A stretch of DNA of 64,000 nucleotides from Sphingomonas hankookensis. GTDB taxonomy: Bacteria > Pseudomonadota > Alphaproteobacteria > Sphingomonadales > Sphingomonadaceae. This document shows, in pieces, positions 34,131 to 44,135 of the stretch. The stretch covers positions 248,001-312,000 of the forward strand of contig NZ_JAKREV010000002.1 in the NCBI RefSeq assembly GCF_022664465.1, given 5' to 3'. A program made the translations under genes and the position numbers. The notes below the pieces were generated by a model. It was not told where the DNA came from. It did not search any database and worked only from the letters and a program-made list of their open reading frames with translations. Every line of letters starts with the position of its first letter. The stretch's first letter is position 1.

Positions 34131-35839
34131 TACGCCGCCTCAGCATCGACCGGCCGCGAATAGAAATAGCCCTGCCCGAACGCGCAGCCGAGTGCGACCA
34201 GCGTATGCTCCAGCTCCTGCGTCTCGATCCCTTCCGCCGTCGTCCGCATTCCCAGCGCCTGTGCGAGGCTCAGGATCGCGCGGACGATCGCCACCTTGTC
34301 GCGATCGGCCAGCATGCCGGTGATGAAGCTGCGGTCGATCTTAAGCTTGTCGATCGGCAGCTTCTGAAGATAGGCGAGGTTCGAATAGCCGGTGCCGAAA
34401 TCGTCCATCGCGATGCTGGCACCCAGGTCCTTCAGCGCCAGCATGGTGTGCAACGTCCGGTCGGGGTCGACCACGAACGCGCTTTCGGTCAGTTCGATCG
34501 TGAAGCGGTCGCCGCGCAGCCCATGGCGGGCCAGGACATCGGCGAACATCGCCTCGACATTGTCGCGCTGGAGCTGCACCGCCGACAGGTTGACGGCCAT
34601 GCGCGCGCCGCTGTCCCCGCCCAGGCGCCGGTCCCATTCCGCCAGCGTCCGGGCCGCCTCGTCCATCGCCCAGCAGCCCAGCGGCACGATCAGCCCGGAT
34701 TCCTCGGCGACGGGAATGAACGCGGTCGGTGAAATCTCGTCGCCCTCGGGCGTCCGCCACCGTGCGAGCGCCTCGAAACTGTTGATCCGCCCGTTCGACA
34801 GATCGCAGATCGGCTGGAAGGCGAGGCGCAACTGCCCCTCCTCCAGCGCGTGGCGCAGGCGGGTCTCGATCGAGAACTGGTTGCGCACGATATCGAACAG
34901 GTGCGGGCGATAGACTTCGGTCTGACCGGTGCGCTTGGCCCGCTTCACCGCGAACTGCGCGTGGCGGATCATGTCCTCCGCCTCATCATCGGCGTCTTCG
35001 CCCAGCGCGATGCCGATCGAACATTCGATGCGGATGCTGAAATCGGACAACTGGAACGGCTGGACCAGCGCCTGTTGCAGTCGCCCGGCGACCTGCAACG
35101 CGTCGGCGGGGCCTTCGCGCAGCCCCAGCAGCACCGCGAATTCGTCGCCGCCGGTGCGGGCCAGCAGGTCGCAGCCGCGCAGCACCCCCTTCAACCGGCG
35201 CGCGACCGAGATCAGCAATTCGTCGCCCGACAGCGATCCCATGCAAGCGTTGACGCGGCTGAACCGGTCGAGATTGACCACCAGCACCGCATAGCGCGCG
35301 CGCTCGACCGCCGCGATCATGTCCTCGACCAGATCGGCAAAGCCCGTGCGATTGGGCAGGCCGGTCAGCGAATCGGTGCTCATTTCGCGACGCAGGCTGG
35401 TTTCGGTGCGCTGTTCGGGGGTCTGGTCGACCAGCGACATGATACAGCGCGGCGTCTGCGCCGATTCGGGGCGCCGGGCGAGCGTCACATCGTAATGGCG
35501 GCTGTCCACCGCATCACCGAGGCGCAGCGCCATGCGCCGCCGGATATCGCGCGATTGCAGAAAGGCGGTTACCTGCTCCGCCAACTCGTCGAGCAGCGCA
35601 CTCCGCCCCTGTGGGGTGCTGAAGCCCGCGGCGCGGAACGCCAGGTTGGTCGCTTCGAACGCGATCGCGCCATCGCTCAGCGATACGACCGCGGTCGGCA
35701 CCGGCAACAGGTCGAGGACCGGTTCGCGCGGGTCGACGGCCAGCGGCACGATATCGGCGGACGCACGGCCACGCACCGGCAGGTCACCGGAAACGGGCTG
35801 CGTCCTGAACGCCGAAAATATCTGCCGACCGAAAGCCAT
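34103..35839 (-). CDS. GGDEF-EAL cyclic-di-GMP protein
   Basis: A 578-residue cytoplasmic protein with an N-terminal PAS-like region (about 40-140), a GGDEF domain (about 150-310) and an EAL domain (about 325-575). GGDEF is intact at 230-234 and has an RxxD inhibition site (RGCD, 221-224) five residues before. The EAL domain has Glu356-Ala-Leu, MAVNLSA, ELTESAF, MDDFGTGYSN and TAEGIET, so its metal and c-di-GMP ligands look complete. Both synthase and phosphodiesterase activities are possible. The 3' end overlaps the CCA transferase gene by 28 bases. Confidence 0.93.
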   Translation of the reverse strand: MAFGRQIFSAFRTQPVSGDLPVRGRASADIVPLAVDPREPVLDLLPVPTAVVSLSDGAIAFEATNLAFRAAGFSTPQGRSALLDELAEQVTAFLQSRDIRRRMALRLGDAVDSRHYDVTLARRPESAQTPRCIMSLVDQTPEQRTETSLRREMSTDSLTGLPNRTGFADLVEDMIAAVERARYAVLVVNLDRFSRVNACMGSLSGDELLISVARRLKGVLRGCDLLARTGGDEFAVLLGLREGPADALQVAGRLQQALVQPFQLSDFSIRIECSIGIALGEDADDEAEDMIRHAQFAVKRAKRTGQTEVYRPHLFDIVRNQFSIETRLRHALEEGQLRLAFQPICDLSNGRINSFEALARWRTPEGDEISPTAFIPVAEESGLIVPLGCWAMDEAARTLAEWDRRLGGDSGARMAVNLSAVQLQRDNVEAMFADVLARHGLRGDRFTIELTESAFVVDPDRTLHTMLALKDLGASIAMDDFGTGYSNLAYLQKLPIDKLKIDRSFITGMLADRDKVAIVRAILSLAQALGMRTTAEGIETQELEHTLVALGCAFGQGYFYSRPVDAEAAYQLLLDRNA

Positions 35840-35905
35840 TGCGGTCGGTATGGCGCATGGAGGTTAAGAGCTTCTGAAATCGGATACGCGGATTTGAGAT
35901 CGCTA

Positions 35906-38158
35906 TCAGAAACGATTGTCGCGCGGGAAACCGTTGGGCGGCATCCGTCCGGCGGCACCGCGTGCCGCGCGCCACGGCGACAGGTCGCTTTCCGTCCGCA
36001 TCCGCCCGGTTTCGCCGCCCATCGTCCAGTGCAGTCCATCGGCAAAGCGCAGCGTCCGCGCATCGGACAGGCCGCCATCGCGGAACCGCTGTAGCTGCAC
36101 TCCCTGCCCGCGTGCCATTTCGGCCAGTTCGGTCAGCGGGAACAGCACCAGCTTGCGGTTGTCGCCGATCGACGCGACGTAATCGTCTTCCGGTGCGATC
36201 GGGCGGACAACCTTCAGCTTCGATCCCGGACGCGGCGCCATCACCTGCTTACCCTTGCGCGTTTCGGCCAGCACATCGGCCACCCGCACCGCGAAACCGC
36301 GCCCATCGGTCGCCGCCAGCAGCAGCCGGTCCGATGCCGCCGCACGCGACAGGCCGACGATTCGAGCATCCCCGTCGAGGTCGATCATCGCCCGCACCGG
36401 CTCGCCAAAGCCACGCCCGCCGGGCAGCTTGTCGGCGCCCAGCGTATAGAAACGTCCGCCATCGGTCGCCAGCAACAGCTTGTCGGTGGTATGGGCGTGA
36501 AAGGCGAAGGCGGGACCGTCCCCCTCCTTGAACCGCGCGGTATCGGCCGAGGCGAGATCGACATGGCCGCGCAGTGCCCGTACCCAGCCGCGTTGCGACA
36601 GGATGACGGTCAGCGGCTCGCGTTCGATCATCGCCTCCGCCGGAATCTCCCGCGCCGGCGCCGCTTCCTCGATCGTCGTCCGCCGCTTGCCGAGTACGGT
36701 CTCGCTGCCATAGCGATCGCGCATCTTGATCAGGTCGCGCTTCATCCGCGTCCGCTGCCGCGCCTCGCTCGACAGCAGCAGCGTGAGTTCCGCCTGCTCC
36801 TTTTCCAGCTTCGACCGCTCGCCGCGGATTTCCATTTCCTCCAGCTTGCGCAAACTGCGCAGCCGCATGTTGAGGATCGCTTCGGCCTGCCGGTCGGTCA
36901 GGGCGAACTCGGCGATCAGCACCGGCTTGGGCTCGTCCTCGGTGCGGATGATCGCGATCACCCGGTCGAGGTTGAGATACGCCGCGAGATAGCCGTCGAG
37001 CAGCTCGATGCGGTCGGCGATCTTGGCGAGGCGATGCTCGCTCCGCCGACGCAGCACGACGAACTGGTGGTCGACCCATGCCTTCAACGCCTCGCGCAGC
37101 GACATGACCCGCGGCGTGCGGTCCTTGTCGAGCACGTTGAGGTTCAGCGGCACCCGCGTCTCTAGGTCGGTCAGGCGGAACAGCCCGTCCATCAATACCC
37201 CGGTGTCGACCGTGCGGCTGCGTGGTTCGAGGACGATACGGATTTCCGCATCCGATTCGTCGCGCACGTCGGTCAGGATCGGCAGCTTCTTGTCGTTGAT
37301 CAGCGTAGCGATCTGTTCGATCAGCTTGCCCTTCTGCACCCCGTAGGGAATCTGCGTCACGACGATCTGCCAGCCGCCGCCCTTCTCGCGCTCGATCTCG
37401 TGCTTGGCCCGCACGCGGAAGCCGCCACGGCCGGTGGCATAGGCTTCGCGGATCGCGGCGGGGGGATCGACGACGATGCCGCCGGTGGGAAAATCGGGGC
37501 CACGGACATGCGCCAGCACCGCGGCATCGTCCGCTTCGGGCTGATCGACCAGCACGATCGCGGCGTCGAACAGTTCGGCGGCGTTGTGCGGCGGCACGCT
37601 GGTCGCCATGCCGACCGCGATGCCGCTGGCGCCATTGGCCAGCAGGTTCGGGAACATGCCGGGGAACAGCTCCGGCTCCTGCTCCTCGCCATTATAGGTC
37701 GGGCGGAAATCGGTCGCGTCCTCGTCGAGACCCGCCATCAGGTCGATCGCGACCTGCGTCAGCCGCGCCTCGGTATAGCGGTACGCCGCGGCGTTATCCC
37801 CGTCGATGTTGCCGAAATTGCCCTGCCCGTCGACCAGCGGATACCGCAGCGCGAAATCCTGCGCCAACCGGACCATCGCGTCATAGACCGACTGATCGCC
37901 ATGCGGATGATATTTACCGATGACGTCGCCGACGACGCGCGCGCATTTCTTGTACCCCGATGCCGGGTCGAGCTTCAGCAGCCGCATCGCCCAGAGAAGA
38001 CGCCTGTGAACAGGCTTTAGGCCGTCGCGAACATCGGGCAGCGACCGCGCGGTGATCGTCGACAGCGCGTAGACGAGGTATCGTTCGGACAGCGCGCTGT
38101 CGAACGGTGCATCGAACACGCCGATCGGCGTCGCGGGGTCGGTCAGATCACTTGCCAT
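35906..38158 (-). CDS. parC: DNA topoisomerase IV subunit A
   Basis: A 750-residue type IIA topoisomerase subunit that decatenates daughter chromosomes together with ParE. The breakage-reunion domain has RDGLKPVHRRLLWAM, YHPHGDQSVYDAMVRLAQDF and AAAYRYTEARL with the catalytic Tyr128. GASGIAVGMATSVPPHN and the FPTGGI motif follow, and a C-terminal beta-pinwheel begins about residue 500. In the quinolone-resistance region the position of E. coli ParC Ser80 is Gln89 and Glu84 is Asp93. No upstream in-frame alternative improves the start at 38158. Confidence 0.95.
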   Translation of the reverse strand: MASDLTDPATPIGVFDAPFDSALSERYLVYALSTITARSLPDVRDGLKPVHRRLLWAMRLLKLDPASGYKKCARVVGDVIGKYHPHGDQSVYDAMVRLAQDFALRYPLVDGQGNFGNIDGDNAAAYRYTEARLTQVAIDLMAGLDEDATDFRPTYNGEEQEPELFPGMFPNLLANGASGIAVGMATSVPPHNAAELFDAAIVLVDQPEADDAAVLAHVRGPDFPTGGIVVDPPAAIREAYATGRGGFRVRAKHEIEREKGGGWQIVVTQIPYGVQKGKLIEQIATLINDKKLPILTDVRDESDAEIRIVLEPRSRTVDTGVLMDGLFRLTDLETRVPLNLNVLDKDRTPRVMSLREALKAWVDHQFVVLRRRSEHRLAKIADRIELLDGYLAAYLNLDRVIAIIRTEDEPKPVLIAEFALTDRQAEAILNMRLRSLRKLEEMEIRGERSKLEKEQAELTLLLSSEARQRTRMKRDLIKMRDRYGSETVLGKRRTTIEEAAPAREIPAEAMIEREPLTVILSQRGWVRALRGHVDLASADTARFKEGDGPAFAFHAHTTDKLLLATDGGRFYTLGADKLPGGRGFGEPVRAMIDLDGDARIVGLSRAAASDRLLLAATDGRGFAVRVADVLAETRKGKQVMAPRPGSKLKVVRPIAPEDDYVASIGDNRKLVLFPLTELAEMARGQGVQLQRFRDGGLSDARTLRFADGLHWTMGGETGRMRTESDLSPWRAARGAAGRMPPNGFPRDNRF

Positions 38159-38218
38159 CGCCGATGCGATAGCAGGGGATGCCGCACCCCGCGAGAGGCG
38201 AATTGGAACGAACCGGGA

Positions 38219-38797
38219 TCAGGCCGCCTGTAGCCCGCGCCCCGCCTCGCATGGCAGCTTGCCGTCGCTCAGCGCCATGACGTCGGCGACGATCGACTGC
38301 CATTCGGCGTCGTCCATCTCGATCAGGCCGAACAGCCGCATCAGGAACGCGCCCTCCATCGCGACGAAGGCAAGGCGCAGCCAGCGCCCTTCCGACGTAG
38401 AGACGTCGATGGCATCGACCCGGTTGCGATACCATTTGCGGATCTGGAGCATGTGCTGCGGCGAATTGAGCAGCGACACCATCAGGCTGGGCGCGCGACG
38501 CCGCGAACGGTCGTCATAATCCGCCGCATAGGCGATATGCGCCCGCACCCGCGAAGATTCGTCGTCCGGCTTCGCGCCGAGATCGATCATGTGTGCCGCA
38601 TAATCCTGCTGCCATCGTTCGAACATCGCGGCGATCAGCGATTCCTTGCTGCGAAAGCTGTACTGCACGCCGCCGTTGGTGATGCCCATCTGTTCGGCCA
38701 CCGCGGCGATGGTCAGCCCTGCCGGCCCCTTGTCCATCGTCACCGTTTCGGCGGCATCCAGCAACTTGTCCCGTTCGATCGTACGAATGCGTCCCAC
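38219..38797 (-). CDS. TetR-family transcriptional regulator
   Basis: A 192-residue repressor with an N-terminal HTH (LTIAAVAEQMGITNGGVQYS followed by FRSKESLIAAMF) and a C-terminal ligand domain. The start codon is GTG 38797 with GGGGG about 7 bases before. It is divergent from an alpha/beta hydrolase gene with an AT-rich 140-base gap, so it probably regulates itself and that hydrolase. No ligand can be predicted. Confidence 0.88.
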   Translation of the reverse strand: MGRIRTIERDKLLDAAETVTMDKGPAGLTIAAVAEQMGITNGGVQYSFRSKESLIAAMFERWQQDYAAHMIDLGAKPDDESSRVRAHIAYAADYDDRSRRRAPSLMVSLLNSPQHMLQIRKWYRNRVDAIDVSTSEGRWLRLAFVAMEGAFLMRLFGLIEMDDAEWQSIVADVMALSDGKLPCEAGRGLQAA

Positions 38798-38879
38798 GTC
38801 ATACCCCCTTGGGCCACCAATCGGTAGCCTTGCCTCCTCGCATCATCCCTAACCCGCCAAGCAATATCGCACAAATTTT

Positions 38880-38885
38880 ATTATA
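38880..38885 (-). promoter_or_regulatory. Putative -10 element of the TetR gene
   Basis: On the minus strand a perfect TATAAT lies in an AT-rich stretch, with ACGACA 18 bases upstream as a weak -35. The plus strand has a repeated TTGTC (38894 and 38903), a possible operator half-site. The gap also holds the hydrolase promoter. Confidence 0.45.
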
Positions 38886-38938
38886 CGATATCATTGTCCG
38901 AATTGTCGTTTGGATCACGCTGTTGCAAAGATGCCCAC

Positions 38939-39799
38939 ATGATCGCTTCCGGCCTGCCGCGTTCGCCCTGGGTTCCCATGACATGGCCGGACCTGACCGA
39001 CCGCCCCCGCCCCGAACCGGACCGGCAATTTCGCTATGGTTCGAACCAGTTGCAGGTGGTCGACCTGTGGCTTCCAGCCGGGACACCCCCCGGTCGTTGG
39101 CCGACGGTGCTGATGGTGCATGGCGGCTGCTGGCAGAGTTCCATCGCCGATCGCCGGCTGATGGACTGGGCCTGCGCCGACCTGCGCGACGCCGGGTTCG
39201 CGGTGTGGAACATCGACTATCGCGGCGTCGACCGTAGCGGCGGCGGCTATCCCGGTACGTTTCGCGACGCCGCCGCTGCTGCCGACCTGCTGCGCTCCCA
39301 TGCCGACGACCATGGCCTCGACCCGTCGCGAATCGTCGCGCTCGGTCACTCCGCGGGCGGGCATCTGGCGCTCTGGCTGGCGGCGCGGCCACGCCTGCCC
39401 GCCACAAGCCCGCTGGCGACGCCCGATCCCCTGCCGATCGCGCACGTCGTCAGCCTCGGCGGCCTCCCCGACCTCGCCGCGGTCGAGGCGAGCCCGGACA
39501 ATGGCTGTGGCACCGACGTCATCGCGCAGCTCGTCGGCGACCGGCCGGATCGCTTCGCCGACACCTCCGTACCGTGCCTGTTGCCGATCGGCGTGCCGGC
39601 CGACCTGCTCAGCGGCCGCGAGGACAGGATCGTGCCCGCCCGCATGGCGCCCGCCTATGCCGCCGCCGCCCGCACCGCCGGCGACCGGGTCGCGCTGCAC
39701 GAGGTCGGCGATACGGGACATGTCGAACTGATCGCCCCCGGGACGCCGGCATGGAGCAAGGCGATCGGCCTTGTCCGGAGCGCCCTGTCGGGTCCTTGA
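38939..39799 (+). CDS. Alpha/beta hydrolase (esterase/formamidase-like)
   Basis: A 286-residue alpha/beta hydrolase without a signal peptide. VLMVHGGCW supplies the oxyanion HGG motif, GHSAGGHLALW the nucleophile Ser, SGREDRIVP the Asp and TGHVELI the His. The HGG-W and small size are like BD-FAE/kynurenine-formamidase-type hydrolases, but the substrate is unknown. ATG 38939 is preferred; a TTG 45 bases upstream is in frame but lies within the promoter region. It is divergent from the TetR gene, which probably controls it. Confidence 0.85.
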   Translation: MIASGLPRSPWVPMTWPDLTDRPRPEPDRQFRYGSNQLQVVDLWLPAGTPPGRWPTVLMVHGGCWQSSIADRRLMDWACADLRDAGFAVWNIDYRGVDRSGGGYPGTFRDAAAAADLLRSHADDHGLDPSRIVALGHSAGGHLALWLAARPRLPATSPLATPDPLPIAHVVSLGGLPDLAAVEASPDNGCGTDVIAQLVGDRPDRFADTSVPCLLPIGVPADLLSGREDRIVPARMAPAYAAAARTAGDRVALHEVGDTGHVELIAPGTPAWSKAIGLVRSALSGP

Positions 39800-39865
39800 T
39801 CAGGCACCCTTGCCATCTGCCCCATTTACGCCACATTTCAGCCTCAATTAAGGCAGAGGTGCCGC

Positions 39866-40672
39866 ATGCGTAACCGTGTTCCTGTTCTGGCGGTGCTGCT
39901 GCTTGCCGGCTGCAGCCAGTCGCCGTCCGATCAGAGCGGGGAGGCCGCGCCCGGCGTCGACGTCACCGCCGCTCCCGGCGTCGCATTTAGCTATCGTTAC
40001 GGCTTCCAGCTACCTGCCGCGCGGATCGTGTCGGTGCAGGAGGCACATGCCGCCGCCTGCGAACGGCTGGGCATCGCGCGCTGCCGGATCACGGGCATGC
40101 GCTATACCCGCAGCGAGGATAACGATATTTCCGCGATGCTGGGCTTTTCGCTCGCGCCCGAACTCGCACGCACCTTCGGACGCGACGGCATCCGCGGCGT
40201 CGAGGCGGCGGAGGGCACGCTGCTCGATTCCGAAATCACCGGCGAGGATGCGGGTACGAAGATCGACCAGCTGGCTCAGGCGCGCGATGCCGCCGCCGCC
40301 GACCGTGCGGCGATCGACGCGCGCAGCGGCGCGACCAGCCGCGAGGCCCGCGCCGAGCTCGAACGGCAGCGCGCCTCCGCCACCGGATCGGAACGCGATG
40401 CCGCCGCGGCCATTGCCGAACAGCGCGCCGCCCTCGCCGCGACTCCGGTCGTGTTCGAATATCGCTCGGGGCAGGCGATCCGCGGCTTCGATCCTGCATC
40501 GCCCTTCACCCGCGCCGCCGACCTGTCGATCGCCTCGGCACGCTGGACGATCGGGACCGCGCTGGCGCTGCTCGGGCTTGCGCTGCCGCCCTTGCTGCTC
40601 GTCCTCTTGGGACTATGGTTCTGGCGTCGGGCGCGGCGGCTGTTGCCGGGACCGGTCGCCCCCGCCACCTGA
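39866..40672 (+). CDS. DUF4349 lipoprotein
   Basis: A 268-residue lipoprotein: the signal peptide ends in the lipobox LLAGC (Cys16). The DUF4349-like domain (about 40-225) contains [20 protein letters not shown] and an Ala/Arg-rich helical stretch (145-185) with heptad character. A transmembrane helix near the C-terminus ([20 protein letters not shown]) is followed by basic residues. The function is unknown. It precedes purC by 91 bases. Confidence 0.85.
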   Translation: MRNRVPVLAVLLLAGCSQSPSDQSGEAAPGVDVTAAPGVAFSYRYGFQLPAARIVSVQEAHAAACERLGIARCRITGMRYTRSEDNDISAMLGFSLAPELARTFGRDGIRGVEAAEGTLLDSEITGEDAGTKIDQLAQARDAAAADRAAIDARSGATSREARAELERQRASATGSERDAAAAIAEQRAALAATPVVFEYRSGQAIRGFDPASPFTRAADLSIASARWTIGTALALLGLALPPLLLVLLGLWFWRRARRLLPGPVAPAT

Positions 40673-40763
40673 TTGCGCGGGGACGCCCCTTCGGCTATGC
40701 GGCGGCTTTCTCCACCGGCCCCGGGCGCATCCGCGGCTGGCCCGTTTCGTCGAAGGGAATCGC

Positions 40764-41543
40764 ATGGCTCGCCGCCGCCAGATCTACGAAGGCAAGGCAA
40801 AGATCCTCTACGAGGGTCCGGAACCGGGTACGCTGATCCAGTATTTCAAGGACGATGCCACCGCCTTCAACGCCCAGAAAAAGGGTACGATCAACGGCAA
40901 GGGCGTGCTGAACAACCGGATTTCCGAGCATGTCTTCACGCTACTCGGCAATATCGGCGTGCCGACTCACTTCATCCGCCGCCTGAACATGCGCGAACAG
41001 CTGATCCGCCAGGTCGAGATCGTGCCGATCGAGGTCGTCGTGCGCAACGTCGCCGCCGGGTCGATCAGCAAGCGGCTGGGGATCGAAGAGGGGCAGCAGC
41101 TCCCACGCACGATCATCGAATATTATTACAAGGACGATGCGCTCGGTGATCCGATGGTGTCGGACGAACACATCCTGTGCTTCGGCTGGGCCGGGCAGGA
41201 CGAACTGCACGAGATGGCCGACATGGCGATCCGCGTGAACGATTTCCTGTCGGGCATGTTCGCCGCGATCAACATCCGGCTGGTCGACTTCAAGCTCGAA
41301 TTCGGCCGCATCTGGGATAACGATTTCAGCCGGATCATCCTGGCGGACGAAATCAGCCCGGACGGCTGTCGCCTGTGGGACATGACCACCAACGAAAAGC
41401 TCGACAAGGATCGCTTCCGCCGCGATCTGGGTGGCGAAGTCGAGGCGTATCAGGAAGTCGCCCGGCGGCTGGGCCTGCTGCCCGAGGGTGCGGACTCGGC
41501 GGTGCTCGACCTCGAAACGCATCGCAAGAAGCGCGAGAAGTAA
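40764..41543 (+). CDS. purC: SAICAR synthetase
   Basis: A 259-residue ATP-dependent enzyme that joins CAIR and aspartate to SAICAR in purine synthesis. [88 protein letters not shown] and [13 protein letters not shown] are the family motifs. The start at ATG 40764 has AAGGGA 6 bases before it; a much longer upstream frame is a shadow of the DUF4349 gene. The gene ends in KKREK, with repeats downstream. Confidence 0.95.
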   Translation: MARRRQIYEGKAKILYEGPEPGTLIQYFKDDATAFNAQKKGTINGKGVLNNRISEHVFTLLGNIGVPTHFIRRLNMREQLIRQVEIVPIEVVVRNVAAGSISKRLGIEEGQQLPRTIIEYYYKDDALGDPMVSDEHILCFGWAGQDELHEMADMAIRVNDFLSGMFAAINIRLVDFKLEFGRIWDNDFSRIILADEISPDGCRLWDMTTNEKLDKDRFRRDLGGEVEAYQEVARRLGLLPEGADSAVLDLETHRKKREK

Positions 41544-41568
41544 GACACTTCGATCGCTTGCAGAACAA

Positions 41569-41653
41569 CGTCAACCCCAGCGCAGGCTGGGGTCTCTCTC
41601 GTGGACACCGCAACGTCTGACCGAGAAAGACCCCAGCCGGCGCTGGGGTGACG
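41569..41653. repeat. Two-armed palindromic repeat, GACCCCAGC family
   Basis: CGTCAACCCCAGCGCAGGCT is followed 59 bases after its start by the inverted arm AGACCCCAGCCGGCGCTGGG, ending GTGACG. It is very similar to the pair at 14776-14858. It lies downstream of purC. Confidence 0.85.
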
Positions 41654-41723
41654 CGTTTGGTGGAATGCCGGACCAACAGCCCCACGACCAAAACGGTCGT
41701 TGGCGACCACAACCTTCTCACAT

Positions 41724-41807
41724 CGTCACCCCGGACTTGATCCGGGGTCCGGTTTCTTCTGCCGGTCGAAGTAGGAAGCGGGACCCCGGGTCAAGCCCGG
41801 GGTGACG
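41724..41807. repeat. Two-armed palindromic repeat, CTTGATCCGGGGTC family
   Basis: CGTCACCCCGGACTTGATCC, then GGGGTCC, pairs with GGACCCCGGGTCAAGCCCGG ending GGTGACG. The arms are separated by TTTCTTCTGCCGGTCG-type sequence. A degenerate single arm occurs at 25345-25372. Confidence 0.85.
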
Positions 41808-41852
41808 GGTGAACTGGCGTAGCGCCCCTCGACGAAATGATGCCGAGTGCGC

Positions 41853-43655
41853 TCACCCCCGCGCGAACAACGCCGGGTCGAGCGCCATGACCGCATCCGC
41901 GCCACCCTCGATCTTGCGCCGCAGGGCACCCGTCTCCGGGATCACCCGCTCGGCATAGAAGCGCGCGGTCACCCGCTTGCCCTCGACGAACTTCGGATCG
42001 CCCTCGCCCGACGCCGCCAGCGCTTCCGCCGCGGTCAGCATGCGCAGCCACATCAGGCCGGTCGCGACGATGCCCATGATGTGCATGTACGAATGCGCGC
42101 CGGCGCCGACATGGTTCGGGTTCTGCATGCCATTGCCCATGAACCACATCGTCGCCGCCTGCAGGTCCTTGAGGCCCCGCTCCAGCCGCTCGGCGAAGTC
42201 GCGGGTCGCGTCGGCACCCTTGGCAACCGCGATTTCCTCCCCGACGATGCGGAAGAAATGCTGGATCGCCCGGCCGCCATTCTGCGCCAGTTTGCGCCCG
42301 ACCAGGTCCATCGCCTGCACGCCATTGGTGCCTTCGTAGATCATCGCGATCCGGGCATCGCGGACATACTGCTCCATGCCCCATTCGGCGATATAGCCAT
42401 GGCCACCATAGACCTGCTGCGCATTGGTCGCGACGTCATAGCCCTTGTCGGTGCCATAGCCCTTGATGACCGGCGTCAGCAGCCCGACCAGATCGTCGGC
42501 CAGTTCGCGCGCCGCCGCATCTTCGGACATGTGCGCCAGGTCGACCTGCAACGCCCCCCACAGGCACAGCGCGCGCAGCCCTTCGGTCAGCGCCTTGCCC
42601 TCCATCAGCATCCGGCGGACGTCGGGATGGACGAACAGCGTATCGGCCTTTTCGTCCGGCTGTGCCGGCCCGGTCAGCGCCCGCCCCTGCCGCCGGTCGC
42701 CGGCATAGATCACCGCATTCTGATATGCGGTCTCGGCCACGCCCAGCCCCTGCAGCCCGACGCCGAGGCGCGCGGCGTTCATCATGATGAACATCGCCGC
42801 CAGCCCCTTCATCTCGTCGCCGACCAGCCAACCCTTCGCTCCGTCATAGTTCATGACGCAGGTCGAATTGGCGTGGATGCCCATCTTGTGCTCGATCGAG
42901 CCGCAGGTCACCGGATTGCGCGCGCCCAGCGATCCGTCCTCGTTCACCAGGAACTTCGGCACGACGAACAGCGAAATCCCCTTCGAGCTTTCCGGCGCGC
43001 CCGGCGTCTTGGCAAGGACGAGGTGGATGATGTTGTCGGTCAGGTCATGCTCGCCCGACGAAATGAAAATCTTCGTGCCGGTAATCGCCCACGAACCGTC
43101 GTCGTTCGGCACCGCGCGCGTCTTGATCAGGCCCAGATCGGTGCCGCATTGCGGCTCGGTCAGGTTCATGGTGCCGCCCCATTCGCCCGACACCATCTTG
43201 GGCACGTACATCTGCTGCTGCTCGGGGCTGCCCTTCACCAACAGCGCGGCGATCGCGCCGTGGGTGAGGCCCGGATACATCGCGAACGCCATGTTGGCGG
43301 AGATCAGATATTCCTCGAACGCCGTCGCGACGACGTGCGGCATCGCCTGCCCGCCGAACGCTTCCGGCGCCGACAACGTGCCCCAGCCCGATTCGACGAA
43401 CTGGCGATACGCCTCCTTGAACCCGTCCGGGGTCGTCACGCTGCCATCGGCGTGGCGGGTGCAGCCCTGCTGATCACCCGACGCGTTCAGTGGGAACAGC
43501 ACCTCGGCGACGAAGCGGCCGCCCTCCTCCAGCACGGCTTCGACCGTGTCGGGCGTGGCGTTGGCAAAGCCGGGCAGCGCGGCATGGTCGCTGATATTCA
43601 GCACATGGTCGAGGATGAAACGGGTATCGCGAACCGGCGGGGTATAGCTGGGCAT
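41853..43655 (-). CDS. Acyl-CoA dehydrogenase with extended C-terminal domain
   Basis: A 600-residue FAD-dependent dehydrogenase of the long (FadE/DmdC-like) type. It has [16 protein letters not shown] (acyl-CoA pocket), [32 protein letters not shown] and the catalytic Glu in [20 protein letters not shown]-terminal domain (about 470-600) is usual for this group. It lies 4 bases after the MerR-type regulator gene, so it is probably that regulator's target. The chain-length specificity is unknown. A hydrophobic region is lacking, so it should be cytoplasmic. Confidence 0.92.
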   Translation of the reverse strand: MPSYTPPVRDTRFILDHVLNISDHAALPGFANATPDTVEAVLEEGGRFVAEVLFPLNASGDQQGCTRHADGSVTTPDGFKEAYRQFVESGWGTLSAPEAFGGQAMPHVVATAFEEYLISANMAFAMYPGLTHGAIAALLVKGSPEQQQMYVPKMVSGEWGGTMNLTEPQCGTDLGLIKTRAVPNDDGSWAITGTKIFISSGEHDLTDNIIHLVLAKTPGAPESSKGISLFVVPKFLVNEDGSLGARNPVTCGSIEHKMGIHANSTCVMNYDGAKGWLVGDEMKGLAAMFIMMNAARLGVGLQGLGVAETAYQNAVIYAGDRRQGRALTGPAQPDEKADTLFVHPDVRRMLMEGKALTEGLRALCLWGALQVDLAHMSEDAAARELADDLVGLLTPVIKGYGTDKGYDVATNAQQVYGGHGYIAEWGMEQYVRDARIAMIYEGTNGVQAMDLVGRKLAQNGGRAIQHFFRIVGEEIAVAKGADATRDFAERLERGLKDLQAATMWFMGNGMQNPNHVGAGAHSYMHIMGIVATGLMWLRMLTAAEALAASGEGDPKFVEGKRVTARFYAERVIPETGALRRKIEGGADAVMALDPALFARG

Positions 43656-43659
43656 CGGG

Positions 43660-44103
43660 TCAATCCTTCTCCGGGGACGTGCCCTCTGATGGGGCGATAG
43701 GTTGGGGCAGTGCTTCGATCGTGGTCACGAAGTCGCCGAGTTCGGCGATCGCCGCGTCGATGTCGCGGCGCTGGTTTTCGAGGAAGGCGATACGGTCGCG
43801 GCACTTCTGCAGCGTCACCTGCCGCTGCACGACGCGCCCGTCACCGATATCGTACAGGTCGATCATCTCGCGGATGTCGGCGAGGCTGAACCCCACCCGC
43901 TTGCCGCGCAGAATCCACGCCAGCCGCACGCGGTCGCGCTGCGAATAGATGCGCGCGAGCCCCCGGCGTTCGGGCGAGATCAGCCCTTCATCCTCGTAGA
44001 AGCGCAACGCCCGCGCGGTGACGCCATAGTCGTTGCACAGGTCGGTGATCGAGAAACGATCGCCTTCGGTCGAATCGGCGCTGTCGGTCAGGGAAGCTAC
44101 CAT
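43660..44103 (-). CDS. MerR-family regulator of the acyl-CoA dehydrogenase gene
   Basis: A 147-residue MerR-type regulator. The HTH-wing [40 protein letters not shown] (18-57) is followed by a coiled coil (about 90-125: [20 protein letters not shown]). There is no metal-binding cysteine pattern, so it belongs to the group that senses acyl-CoA or metabolites (LiuR-like), an inference. It precedes the acyl-CoA dehydrogenase gene by 4 bases. A perfect palindrome lies at 44123-44140 and the promoter seems to give a leaderless mRNA. Confidence 0.88.
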   Translation of the reverse strand: MVASLTDSADSTEGDRFSITDLCNDYGVTARALRFYEDEGLISPERRGLARIYSQRDRVRLAWILRGKRVGFSLADIREMIDLYDIGDGRVVQRQVTLQKCRDRIAFLENQRRDIDAAIAELGDFVTTIEALPQPIAPSEGTSPEKD

Positions 44104-44135
44104 GACGACGATGCTAGTTTACGTTGACGTGAACG
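44104..44135 (-). promoter_or_regulatory. Putative MerR-gene promoter, leaderless
   Basis: On the minus strand TTGACG, a 17-base spacer, TAGCAT, then 7 bases and ATG. The transcription start would fall at or near the A of the start codon, so the mRNA would be leaderless. No Shine-Dalgarno precedes the ATG. The spacer overlaps the palindrome at 44123-44140. Confidence 0.5.

Larger units (their letters stand above)
41544..41852. other. Gene-free stretch filled with two palindromic repeats
   Basis: The 309 bases between purC and the acyl-CoA dehydrogenase gene (convergent) contain two different two-armed repeats, described separately at 41569-41653 and 41724-41807. No gene is supported there. 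Confidence 0.85.

Noticed and set aside
41544..41852. CRISPR-like repeats
   Set aside because: The repeats are inverted pairs of two different families without regular spacers or cas genes.
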